Positions 1 to 7,173 of a DNA stretch of 19,577 nt are shown here, piece after piece. Source of the stretch: Bacilli bacterium (GTDB lineage Bacteria; Bacillota_I; Bacilli_A; RF39; UBA660); contig JAQUFI010000017.1 in NCBI GenBank assembly GCA_028684735.1, forward strand, positions 1 to 19,577, written 5' to 3'. A model generated the notes under the pieces. That model was not told the origin of the DNA. It saw only the letters and a program-made list of their open reading frames with translations, and searched no databases. Within the stretch, counting starts at the first letter, position 1. Each line of letters starts with the position of its first letter. The position numbers were made by a program, and so were the translations under genes.

Positions 1-1
1 T

Positions 2-364
2 AGAAAGTTCTATATGTCAAGAACCACGGTCTTTGATTTAAGCAGTTTTAATACATCAAATGTAACTAATATGGCATGGATGTTTGCTCAGTTTAATAAT
101 CCACCTAGTTTATCTAGTTTAAATCTAAGCAATTTTGACACCTCCAACGTAACCGATATGTCAAATATGTTTTACTATAATTCTAGTTTAACCAATATAA
201 ATTTAAAAACCGCATCTTTTGGAAAAGTAACTAGTTATGGTTCTATGTTTAGCGGGATTTCAAATGGTATAACAATAAACACCCTAAATGCCACAACTCA
301 ATCATGGTTACAAGCAAGATTATCCAATGCTGGAAAAACTGGTACAGTTGTCATCACCCCATAG
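2..364 (+). CDS. BspA-type (DUF285) repeat surface protein, 3' end only
   Basis: The reading frame is open to the left edge (codons from position 2 already encode sequence), so the ATG at 14 is internal and this is the C-terminal 120 or so residues of a larger gene. Visible are two or three BspA-type repeats with the signature LSSFNTSNVTNM...MF and then a 32-residue tail beginning GITINTLNATTQSWLQARL and ending VVITP. The next gene ends in nearly the same tail (GITINTKDATTRTWLQARL...VVITA), so the two are tandem paralogs. DUF285 repeats belong to bacterial surface proteins thought to mediate adhesion; no LPXTG sorting motif is present at the C-terminus. The start, and whether it too has a pilin-like N-terminus, lie outside the window. 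A hairpin terminator follows directly. Confidence 0.85.
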   Translation, partial: RKFYMSRTTVFDLSSFNTSNVTNMAWMFAQFNNPPSLSSLNLSNFDTSNVTDMSNMFYYNSSLTNINLKTASFGKVTSYGSMFSGISNGITINTLNATTQSWLQARLSNAGKTGTVVITP

Positions 365-385
365 TATTAATGAAGTAATTATGAA

Positions 386-415
386 ATAGTACTTCACAAA
401 AGAAGTGCTATTTTT
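386..415 (+). terminator. Intrinsic terminator of first BspA-type gene
   Basis: ATAGTACTTC (386-395) pairs with GAAGTGCTAT (402-411) with one G-U pair across a six-base loop. A T run follows. It separates the two paralogous surface genes. Confidence 0.85.
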
Positions 416-426
416 ATATAAATATC

Positions 427-455
427 TTGTATATTTTATTAGATTATATTATAAT
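427..455 (+). promoter_or_regulatory. Sigma-A promoter of the pilin-BspA gene
   Basis: TTGTAT (427-432), a 17-base spacer, then a perfect TATAAT (450-455). The GGGAGG ribosome binding site is at 471-476 and the ATG at 483. The gene therefore has its own promoter, independent of its upstream paralog. Confidence 0.75.
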
Positions 456-482
456 AAAAAATGAATGATAGGGAGGTAAGTT

Positions 483-3185
483 ATGAAAAGAAAAAAACAA
501 GGTTTTACATTAGTTGAATTATTAGGGGTCGTTATTTTAATAGCGTTATTAGCTATTTTAGTCACACCTTCAATTATAGAGCGATTAAAAAGTTCAGAAA
601 GTATGTTAGATGATGCAACTATGGTATTACTTAAAAATAGTATGGATTCATTTCTTGATCAAAACGATCACGATTATCCTAGAATTAGGGGTAATACATA
701 TTGTATTTCTCTTCAAGAATTAGTTAATGCAGGGAAATTAGAAGCACCTGTTATAAGTGCTAAGAGTGGAAAAGAGATTCCTTTAGATACAATCGTTGAA
801 ACCAAAATTAAAAAACAAAGTGTTGATATAAACCTTAATAAAACTTGTTTAGCAAGTAAAAATGTTCTTATGTTTTCTTCGTTTGAAAGTAGTAGTACCA
901 GTTATTTAGGTGGTCCAATTTTAAAAAATGAAATTGAAAGTATAAGTTTTGCAGCAACTAATATAGTACCAAATGATTCACTAGGATCATGGGATGTATC
1001 AGCTGCTCAAAACGGTAGTATTATGGCTTGGTATTTTGATAAAGATAGTAATGGATTATATGAATTATTTATTGGTTCAGAAGGGGAATCTGTATCAGCT
1101 AATCCTGATTCTTCAAGTTTATTTGCAAATTTAATCAATGTTAAAACGATATCATTTGATAATTTTAACACTTCGAATGTAACCAATATGTCAGGTATGT
1201 TCTGGGGTGCAACAGGTTTAACTAGTTTAGATTTAAGTGGTTTTGACACCTCCAAAGTAATTAATATGACAACTATGTTTTATGAAAATAATAATCTAAC
1301 TAGTTTAGATCTTAGCAGTTTTGATACATCCAAAGTAACTGATATGTCAAACATGTTTAGGAGATTGATTAGTTTAACTAATTTAAATTTAAGTAATTTT
1401 GATACTTCGAATGTAACTAATATGTCACGAATGTTTTATGATAATCCAAATTTAATAAGTTTAGATTTAAGTAGTTTTAACACCTCAAAAGTAACCGATA
1501 TGTCTTATATGTTTTGGTGTGCAACAGGTTTAACTAGTTTAGATGTCAGCAGTTTTGATACTTCAAATGTGACCAATATGATTACGATGTTTGTTAACAC
1601 ATCTAAATTAACTAGTTTAGATGTAAGTAACTTTAACACATCAAAGGTAACTGATATGTCCTATATGTTTCGTGGTACTGGTGTAACAACTTTGGATGTC
1701 AGTAATTTTGATACTTCAAACGTACTCACCATGTCATCAATGTTTTCTAACGCAACTAAATTAACTAGTTTAGATGTAAGTAACTTTAACAATTTAAATG
1801 TAACTGATATGGCTGGTATGTTTAGGGATATGACTAATTTGACAACTTTAACTTTAGGTAATTTTAATACACCAAAAGTAACTAGTATACAAGCAATGTT
1901 TTATAATTCCCCTAAGATAACAAGTTTAGATTTAAGTAACTTTGATACTTCGAATGTAACCAATATGTCAGGTATGTTCTGGGGTGCAACAGGTTTAACT
2001 AGTTTAGATGTCAGCAGTTTTAATACATCAAAGGTAACAACAATGTTAATAATGTTTTATAATAATTCTTCATTAACAAGTTTAGATTTAAGTAACTTTG
2101 ATACTTCGAATGTAACTGATATGAAACAAATGTTTAAGGATTCTTCTAGTTTGACAAGTTTAAATATTAGTAATTTTGATACTTCAAAAGTAACTAATAT
2201 GTCATCTATGTTTGACGGGTGTTCTAGCTTAACCAGTTTAAATTTAAGTCATTTTAACACCTCAAATGTAATTAATATGACCTATATGTTTAGGAACATG
2301 TCTAGTTTGACGAGTTTAAATATTAGTAATTTTAATACTTCAAAAGTAACTAATATGTCATCTATGTTTGCCGGGTGTGCTAGCTTAACCAGTTTAAATT
2401 TAAGTCATTTTAACACCTCAAATGTAATTAATATGGCATATATGTTTGACGAAATGTCTAGTTTGACGAGTTTAAATGTCAGTAATTTTAACACCTCAAA
2501 TGTCACAAATATGCGATTAATGTTTAGTGACTGTAATAGTTTAATAAGTTTGGATTTAAGTAGTTTTAACACCTCAAAAGTAACTGACATGTCATATATG
2601 TTTTATGCTCTGGAAAATTTAACTAGTTTAAATGTCAGTAATTTTAACACCTCAAATGTCACAACTATGCGATCAATGTTTTATAATAATTCTAGTTTAA
2701 CTAGTTTAGGCGTCGGTAGTTTTGATACCTCCAAAGTAACTGATATGTCCTATATGTTTTATGGTATGGAAAGTTTAACTAGTTTAAATGTGAATAATTT
2801 TAATACCTCAAATGTCACAGCAATGGAGTCAATGTTTAGGTATATGTATGCTTTAACTAGTTTAAATGTCAGTGGTTTTAATACTTCAAATGTCACAACT
2901 ATGGCATCAATGTTTGGTGATATGTCAAGCATTACTAGTTTGGATTTAAGTAGTTTTAACACCTCGAAAGTAACTAGTATGTCAGGTATGTTTAGATATA
3001 CATCTAAATTGGGTACTTTAAACTTTAAAAATGCAACCTTTGGTGCTGTAACTCTTATGTCAAATATGTTCGGTAGTACGAAAAGTGGTATAACTATAAA
3101 CACGAAAGATGCAACTACTAGAACATGGTTACAAGCTAGATTAACGGATGCTGGGGTAACTGGTACTGTTGTCATTACAGCATAA
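483..3185 (+). CDS. Large surface protein: type IV prepilin N-terminus plus ~24 BspA/DUF285 repeats
   Basis: 900 residues, probably an adhesin displayed on or by a type IV pilus-like fibre. Residues 1-35 are a class III (type IV) prepilin signal: basic MKRKKQG, a cleavage point between G7 and F8, the conserved E at position 5 of the mature protein (E12), and a hydrophobic helix to about residue 29. Residues 40-125 look like a small pseudopilin head with two cysteines (C74, C122). Residues about 165-220 match the usual lead-in of BspA-type proteins (WDVS...GSIMAWYF...LFANL). Residues about 219-868 are 24-25 tandem 26-residue repeats of the pattern LTSLxLSxFxTSxVTxMxxMF. A 32-residue tail is shared with the upstream paralog. 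There is no LPXTG motif, no lipobox and no C-terminal membrane helix, so surface retention would rest on the pilin helix. A prepilin peptidase is expected elsewhere in the genome. The domain reading is firm; the adhesin role is inferred. Confidence 0.9.
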   Translation: MKRKKQGFTLVELLGVVILIALLAILVTPSIIERLKSSESMLDDATMVLLKNSMDSFLDQNDHDYPRIRGNTYCISLQELVNAGKLEAPVISAKSGKEIPLDTIVETKIKKQSVDINLNKTCLASKNVLMFSSFESSSTSYLGGPILKNEIESISFAATNIVPNDSLGSWDVSAAQNGSIMAWYFDKDSNGLYELFIGSEGESVSANPDSSSLFANLINVKTISFDNFNTSNVTNMSGMFWGATGLTSLDLSGFDTSKVINMTTMFYENNNLTSLDLSSFDTSKVTDMSNMFRRLISLTNLNLSNFDTSNVTNMSRMFYDNPNLISLDLSSFNTSKVTDMSYMFWCATGLTSLDVSSFDTSNVTNMITMFVNTSKLTSLDVSNFNTSKVTDMSYMFRGTGVTTLDVSNFDTSNVLTMSSMFSNATKLTSLDVSNFNNLNVTDMAGMFRDMTNLTTLTLGNFNTPKVTSIQAMFYNSPKITSLDLSNFDTSNVTNMSGMFWGATGLTSLDVSSFNTSKVTTMLIMFYNNSSLTSLDLSNFDTSNVTDMKQMFKDSSSLTSLNISNFDTSKVTNMSSMFDGCSSLTSLNLSHFNTSNVINMTYMFRNMSSLTSLNISNFNTSKVTNMSSMFAGCASLTSLNLSHFNTSNVINMAYMFDEMSSLTSLNVSNFNTSNVTNMRLMFSDCNSLISLDLSSFNTSKVTDMSYMFYALENLTSLNVSNFNTSNVTTMRSMFYNNSSLTSLGVGSFDTSKVTDMSYMFYGMESLTSLNVNNFNTSNVTAMESMFRYMYALTSLNVSGFNTSNVTTMASMFGDMSSITSLDLSSFNTSKVTSMSGMFRYTSKLGTLNFKNATFGAVTLMSNMFGSTKSGITINTKDATTRTWLQARLTDAGVTGTVVITA
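1137..3086 (+). repeat. Coding tandem repeat, 78-bp period (26 aa), about 24-25 units
   Basis: The units share the codon-level core 'actagtttagat...agttttgatac(t/c)tc(c/g/a)aatgtaac...atgtca...atgttt' and are spaced almost exactly 78 bases (for example the core at 1221 and again at 1299). One unit is a residue short (about 1635-1710) and the last unit is degenerate. Some segments are near-identical at DNA level, pointing to recent duplication: a 156-base, two-unit block at about 2161-2300 recurs at 2317-2456, and the segment at about 1170-1235 recurs at about 1947-2012. Confidence 0.9.
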
Positions 3186-3193
3186 ATATTAAT

Positions 3194-3232
3194 AAAAGGA
3201 TTGAAGCCTAAACAGGTGACAATCCTTTTTTA
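3194..3232 (+). terminator. Intrinsic terminator of the pilin-BspA gene
   Basis: AAAAGGATTG (3194-3203) pairs with CAATCCTTTT (3220-3229), and the loop contains a small inner complement (GCCT/AGGT). T residues follow. Confidence 0.85.
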
Positions 3233-3254
3233 TAACTAATTTTTAAGATTATAT

Positions 3255-3283
3255 AAAAAAGGATTATCTAAATGATAATCCTA
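3255..3283 (-). terminator. Intrinsic terminator of the RodA-type gene
   Basis: Read on the minus strand: AGGATTATC, loop ATTTA, GATAATCCT, then TTTTTT. With the plus-strand terminator at 3194-3232 it isolates the two convergent transcription units. Confidence 0.8.
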
Positions 3284-3316
3284 AAACATAATCAATAAAA
3301 ATGGGGAATAATAAAC

Positions 3317-4447
3317 CTAATTAGTATACCTTAAACTGGCATTTGATATATTAAAGACAATCCCAATCATGATCATATAACTAAGTAGGGATGATCCACC
3401 ATAGCTTATAAATGGTAAAGTAATACCAGTTATGGGCATCAAACCAAAGGTCATACCGATATTTTGAAGTTGCTGGTAAATAAGCATTCCAACTATTCCA
3501 GCCATCACATATTTGTTAATATTATTATTACTTTTAACAGCAGTCATAATCAACTTAGTATCAAAGAAGGTAAGTAGAAGAATCAATAAGACAGAGCCTA
3601 CAAATCCAAAATTACTAGCATAAATAGCAAAAATAAAATCAGTTTGAGCTTCTGGGAAATAAATGGGGGTATTACCTAGACCATGACCGGTAATACCAGC
3701 TGATCCAATAGCTGCTAATCCATTTTCTAATTGATAACCACTTTTACTTGACCAATCTAAGAGGCGATCAACTCTTAAAAAGAAATTTGTGCCAAAGATG
3801 TTAATAAATAGTTCATTATTAATAAAATAAATTGTTAAGATAATACCAATTCCTAATAATATCATTCCAAATAGGATTATAAACCAACGATAACGAATTC
3901 CTGAAATAAAAAGCATGGTGATGGTAATTAGTAAATAAATAATAACAACTCCTGTGTCGGGTTGGAGGAATGTCAGAACACTTGGTATAAGGACGACAAT
4001 TCCAACTTTAATTAAGAAAACAAATTCTTCTTTAATGGTAGGTTCAAGGTATTCTTCATTGAATTTATGAATCATACTTCCTAGAACAATAATTAAAATA
4101 ATTTTCATAAATTCACTTGGTTGGATGGTACCTACTCCTGGGATACTATACCAACATCTAGCATTGTTAATTGGTTCAGCAAATAATAATAAACCTAATA
4201 GCATTAAAATCCCAATCGTATATAAGGTCCAGGCGTTTTTATAAATAATGGAGTTTCCTAAAGACATAATGATATAAGCAATAACGAAACCTAAAGTATA
4301 CCAAATTATTTGTTTAATATATAAATTATCTAAATAAGAAGGTAGAATAGTAGTTGCGCTATAAAGGGTGATAATGGAAATAAGGGCCATTACTAGTAAT
4401 GGAATGATAATCGTTTTCTCAACTTTATATTTAGAAATGTTTTTCAT
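3317..4447 (-). CDS. rodA: RodA/FtsW-family (SEDS) peptidoglycan glycosyltransferase
   Basis: 376 residues of polytopic membrane protein with about ten hydrophobic segments. SEDS proteins polymerise lipid II into glycan strands together with a class B PBP. Diagnostic motifs are visible: GVGTIQPSEFMKI (about 104-116), LQPDTG with the probable catalytic Asp D164, EAQTDFIFA (266-274), and the C-terminal block QNIGMTFGLMPITGI then LPFISYGGSS (about 328-353). QNIGM...P.TGI favours RodA over FtsW or SpoVE, but these paralogs are hard to separate by eye. The ATG is preceded by AGGTGAT on the minus strand. The gene stands alone between its own promoter and terminator. The class B PBP at 13321-15408 is a natural partner candidate. 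Confidence 0.85.
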   Translation of the reverse strand: MKNISKYKVEKTIIIPLLVMALISIITLYSATTILPSYLDNLYIKQIIWYTLGFVIAYIIMSLGNSIIYKNAWTLYTIGILMLLGLLLFAEPINNARCWYSIPGVGTIQPSEFMKIILIIVLGSMIHKFNEEYLEPTIKEEFVFLIKVGIVVLIPSVLTFLQPDTGVVIIYLLITITMLFISGIRYRWFIILFGMILLGIGIILTIYFINNELFINIFGTNFFLRVDRLLDWSSKSGYQLENGLAAIGSAGITGHGLGNTPIYFPEAQTDFIFAIYASNFGFVGSVLLILLLTFFDTKLIMTAVKSNNNINKYVMAGIVGMLIYQQLQNIGMTFGLMPITGITLPFISYGGSSLLSYMIMIGIVFNISNASLRYTN

Positions 4448-4463
4448 TTTATCACCTAATATT

Positions 4464-4492
4464 ATCTTACACTAAAATAATTATTTATACAA
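4464..4492 (-). promoter_or_regulatory. Putative sigma-A promoter of the RodA-type gene
   Basis: On the minus strand, TTGTAT (4492-4487), 17 bases, then TAAGAT (4469-4464). AGGTGAT (4457-4451) and the ATG at 4447 follow. The -10 is imperfect. Confidence 0.5.
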
Positions 4493-4506
4493 TTCATATA
4501 AAAAAG

Positions 4507-4535
4507 TTTTCAAAAGATAAAAATTATAGTATAAT
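4507..4535 (+). promoter_or_regulatory. Sigma-A promoter of the EIIB-like gene
   Basis: TTTTCA (4507-4512), 17 bases, then a perfect TATAAT (4530-4535). It lies back to back with the promoter of the divergent RodA-type gene. Confidence 0.6.
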
Positions 4536-4550
4536 TAGATTGGTGATAAA

Positions 4551-4865
4551 ATGGAATATATAGAGTATATCGTTATAATATTAATATTGTTAGTAATAGC
4601 TTTAGCTATTTCTAAATCAAAGAGAAAAGATTTTAAAATTGAAGTTAACAAACTGATTGATTATTTAGGTGGAAGACAAAACATTATTACTTATGAAGTC
4701 AATAAATCAAGATTTATGGTAACCCTTCATGATGTTTCAATTGTCAATAAGGAAGCTATTCAAAAAATGGGTGCTCAAGGAATGGTTGAGATTGATAACC
4801 AACTAAAAATCATTTTAGGTAATAACGCTAAAAAACTAAAAAAACAAATAGATGATTTAAAGTGA
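4551..4865 (+). CDS. Membrane-anchored EIIB-like domain protein lacking the phospho-cysteine
   Basis: 104 residues. Residues 4-21 form one transmembrane helix followed by a basic stretch (KSKRK). Residues about 30-103 align by eye with the glucose-type PTS EIIB fold: LGGRQNI (39-45), then VTLHD (57-61) where EIIB has the strand ending in D, KMGAQGMV (72-79) and the QxxILG block (84-90). In true EIIB enzymes the N-I strand leads to C-x-T-R-L-R with the phosphorylated cysteine. Here that position is N51, in NKSRF, so phosphotransfer by the usual chemistry is not possible. No EIIC or EIIA domain is nearby, so a sugar transporter role is unlikely; a structural, sensory or regulatory role is inferred. 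GGTGAT (4542-4547) is the ribosome binding site. A terminator overlaps the stop codon. The next gene downstream is a sensor kinase. Confidence 0.75.
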   Translation: MEYIEYIVIILILLVIALAISKSKRKDFKIEVNKLIDYLGGRQNIITYEVNKSRFMVTLHDVSIVNKEAIQKMGAQGMVEIDNQLKIILGNNAKKLKKQIDDLK

Positions 4866-4885
4866 TAAATTTTGTCACTTTTTTT
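4859..4885 (+). terminator. Intrinsic terminator overlapping the stop codon of the EIIB-like gene
   Basis: AAAGTGA (4859-4865) pairs with TCACTTT (4875-4881), followed by T residues. The stem is short but the T run is good. Confidence 0.6.
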
Positions 4886-4890
4886 CATCT

Positions 4891-4907
4891 TTCGACATAA
4901 AGCGACA
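4891..4907 (+). promoter_or_regulatory. Possible Spo0A box pair upstream of the kinase gene
   Basis: TTCGACA (4891-4897) is the exact complement-orientation match to the Spo0A box TGNCGAA. A second, degenerate copy AGCGACA (4901-4907) sits exactly 10 bases further. A TATGAT (4919-4924) lies 21 bases after TCGACA, an extended spacing reminiscent of Spo0A-activated sigma-A promoters. The resulting leader would be very short, so the exact -10 is uncertain. Confidence 0.45.
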
Positions 4908-4941
4908 GCGTTGTAGAGTATGATGATTTTGAGGTGTGAAG

Positions 4942-6195
4942 ATGAATTTATCGGAAACTATTTTATTGAAAATTATTTTTATCTTTTTCCCATTATCAAT
5001 TTATCTTTTTTATGTTGCTCATAAACGTAATGTCAGCAAAGAAGAAAATAATATGTTTTTTGGTATGGCTTTATTTACCTCTTTATATCTATTGATTAAA
5101 TTTGGGAATAAAATGTATGGAGGGTCGGCTCTTTTATCAATAAATATTCCTCTTTTTTTAGCTTATTATAAGAAGCGAAAAATAGAGGGGGTGATTATAT
5201 CTTTTTTAGTTATATCTTATTATTATATTTATTTTGGTTTTAGTTTTTGGTTTTTGATGTTAGAATATTTAGTTTTTTATTTATTTGTTGTCATAAATGA
5301 TAAAATAAAAATTAATGATTATATATTTGGGGTTTTTTTAATGTCCTTGAAAGGATTATTCTTTTATATTACTTTAAGTTTATATGAAATAAATGGTACA
5401 ATTTTAAATACATCATTTGATTTTTTAATATTAGTGATATCATCAATTATTTCAATTGCTATTATTATGTTTTGTTTAGATATTGGTGATGACATTTTAA
5501 AATATTACATGAATATAAAAGAATTAGAGCAAGAAAAACAAATAAGATTATCATTGTTTAAAATAACACATGAAATAAAAAATCCTTTAGCAGTCATGAA
5601 AGGATATGTCGATATGTTTGATGTTAAAAATGAAGACCATGGCAAACGATATATTCCTATCATCAAAGGAGAAATTGATCGAACGCTTATCTTATTGCAA
5701 GACTTTTTATCAATGACTAAAATAAATGTTGATAAAGAATTAATTGATATTAATCTGTTGTTAGAAGAAGCTTGTGATAGAATGAAACCATTATCAAATG
5801 AAAATAATATAACTTTTATAACTAAAATAAGTAATAATGAAATTTATGTCTTTGGTGATTATAATCGTTTGATGCAAGTATTGATTAATCTAATTAAAAA
5901 CAGTGTTGAAGCATATTCTAATCAATCAAATAAATGGATTAAAGTTTATACTAGGTTAAGTAAAAAAAGAATTATTATTTATATTGAAGATAATGGTGAC
6001 GGTATTAGTAAAGTTAATTTAGAAAAAGTAAAAGAACCATTTTTTACGACAAAAAACCGTGGAACAGGTTTAGGTGTATCCTTATCATCAGAAATTATAC
6101 TAGCTCATAAAGGGGAAATAAATTATTTTTCGGAATTAGGTAAGGGAACTAAAGTGGAATTAATTTTACCAATAAAAAAAGACTATTTATCATAG
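4942..6195 (+). CDS. Membrane sensor histidine kinase, KinB-like (sporulation phosphorelay candidate)
   Basis: 417 residues from the ATG at 4942, chosen over the in-frame GTG at 4936 because GAGGTG (4931-4936) is the ribosome binding site. Residues about 5-190 form roughly six hydrophobic helices with almost no extracellular loop. A short linker leads to a HisKA domain with the phospho-acceptor H210 in THEIKNP. The ATP-binding domain shows the N box NLIKNSVEA (about 316-324), G1 box EDNGDGIS (about 348-355) and F/G2 boxes EPFFTTKNRGTGLG (about 364-377). A multi-helix sensor followed directly by HEIKNP and no PAS domain is the layout of B. subtilis KinB. No response regulator gene is adjacent, consistent with an orphan kinase feeding a phosphorelay. 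With the 0A-box-like site upstream, a sporulation role is a fair inference but not proven. Confidence 0.85.
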   Translation: MNLSETILLKIIFIFFPLSIYLFYVAHKRNVSKEENNMFFGMALFTSLYLLIKFGNKMYGGSALLSINIPLFLAYYKKRKIEGVIISFLVISYYYIYFGFSFWFLMLEYLVFYLFVVINDKIKINDYIFGVFLMSLKGLFFYITLSLYEINGTILNTSFDFLILVISSIISIAIIMFCLDIGDDILKYYMNIKELEQEKQIRLSLFKITHEIKNPLAVMKGYVDMFDVKNEDHGKRYIPIIKGEIDRTLILLQDFLSMTKINVDKELIDINLLLEEACDRMKPLSNENNITFITKISNNEIYVFGDYNRLMQVLINLIKNSVEAYSNQSNKWIKVYTRLSKKRIIIYIEDNGDGISKVNLEKVKEPFFTTKNRGTGLGVSLSSEIILAHKGEINYFSELGKGTKVELILPIKKDYLS

Positions 6196-7116
6196 CTATT
6201 TAGCTTCAAGATAAATGTCTTTTTCATATATATGTTTAGTTGTATTTTTTTCTTCTAATTCTTTAGTTGTAATGAGAAAGAATTCATGAATAATGATATT
6301 TTGATTGGAAGTTAAGACTGGATCATCCCAAGTTAAATCAAGATGGTACCAAATATTATCTAAGTATACTAAATTCCAAATGTGATCAGATGTTGATATT
6401 TTAATATTTGGTATCTTTAATTGGTTTAAAAAGATAGCCATGGTATCAGTATACCCCCCACAAATAGCTAACTTTTTATTTAATAAACCATTAGTTTTAT
6501 GGGAAAGATTATCTTTATTAGCAATATTGTTTTTTATTTCATAGGCCCTTTGACTATCGTAAGTTGTATAATCAATAATATAGTCATGAAAGGCTCGTAT
6601 TTTATCCGTTATGGACATCTCTTCTTTGATGATATCTTTAGTAATATTGTCAATTTTAGTATTAATATCTACGATTTCAGAATTATTATATAACTTATTA
6701 ATAGTTAGTGTAACTTTACCTAGTTCATTAAAACTAATATTTAAGATGTTATAACTATTATAAGGATGAACATAGTTATTAATGGCTGATGATAAAATCG
6801 TATTGGTAGCAATTTCTTCAACATCATCAGCGCAAGTTGGGTATTCATCGGTACAATAAAAGGAAAAAGTATCAATTCCTGAATCAATGACAGTGTAAAA
6901 AATATTAATGATATCTTGTTTGTTATCAGGAAAAAAGTTTTCTGTTTTTTGCATTGGTAAAAAATTGCTTTCTTTGGCATATTCATTTGTGGATTCTATC
7001 GTGATATTTTTGTTTTCAATATATTGATTAAAAAGAAAATAGATAATCTCCACTCTAAATAAATATAGCAAAGTTAGTGATATACCAATTATTAATAGGA
7101 TTATGAATTTTTTCAA
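6196..7116 (-). CDS. Membrane-anchored transglutaminase-like (cysteine protease fold) protein
   Basis: 306 residues with an N-terminal membrane anchor (residues about 4-20), so the body faces outside. Residues about 165-265 carry a transglutaminase-core triad: C219 in AICGGYTD, H245 in DHIWNLV, and D260 in WYHLDLTWDDP. Such proteins in Firmicutes act as peptidases or amidases at the cell surface; the substrate here cannot be told. Two extra cysteines (C88, C95) could form a disulfide. The start is TTG at 7116-7114, supported by AGGTGAT immediately upstream and no in-frame ATG in a better place. Its stop codon abuts the stop of the convergent kinase gene with no intervening base and no visible terminator, so the 3' ends of the two mRNAs must overlap. 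It lies downstream of rpsT on the same strand. Confidence 0.8.
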   Translation of the reverse strand: MKKFIILLIIGISLTLLYLFRVEIIYFLFNQYIENKNITIESTNEYAKESNFLPMQKTENFFPDNKQDIINIFYTVIDSGIDTFSFYCTDEYPTCADDVEEIATNTILSSAINNYVHPYNSYNILNISFNELGKVTLTINKLYNNSEIVDINTKIDNITKDIIKEEMSITDKIRAFHDYIIDYTTYDSQRAYEIKNNIANKDNLSHKTNGLLNKKLAICGGYTDTMAIFLNQLKIPNIKISTSDHIWNLVYLDNIWYHLDLTWDDPVLTSNQNIIIHEFFLITTKELEEKNTTKHIYEKDIYLEAK

Positions 7117-7133
7117 GATATCACCTCATATTA

Positions 7134-7142
7134 ATTATATCA
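7134..7142 (-). promoter_or_regulatory. Extended -10 promoter of the transglutaminase-like gene
   Basis: On the minus strand TGATATAAT (TGn plus perfect TATAAT) lies just upstream of AGGTGAT and the TTG start. No good -35 is seen, as expected for extended -10 promoters; the upstream bases are the rpsT terminator. Confidence 0.5.
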
Positions 7143-7147
7143 TAATC

Positions 7148-7173
7148 AAAAAAAAGGAAGTAGTTATTACTCC
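7148..7173 (-). terminator. Intrinsic terminator of rpsT
   Basis: On the minus strand GGAGTA, short loop, TACTTCC (one bulge) is followed by eight T residues. It overlaps the rpsT stop codon. Confidence 0.65.

Noticed and set aside
1137..3086. Regularly spaced repeats that could suggest a CRISPR array
   Set aside because: The repeats are in frame, 78 bases long with no unique spacers of constant size, and encode the 26-residue DUF285 unit.
1007..3175. Several minus-strand open frames (1007-1255, 2405-2590, 2759-3175) with repeated motifs such as VTFEVLK
   Set aside because: They are antisense shadows of the 78-base coding repeat; their repeated peptides are the complement of the DUF285 units and none has a ribosome binding site.
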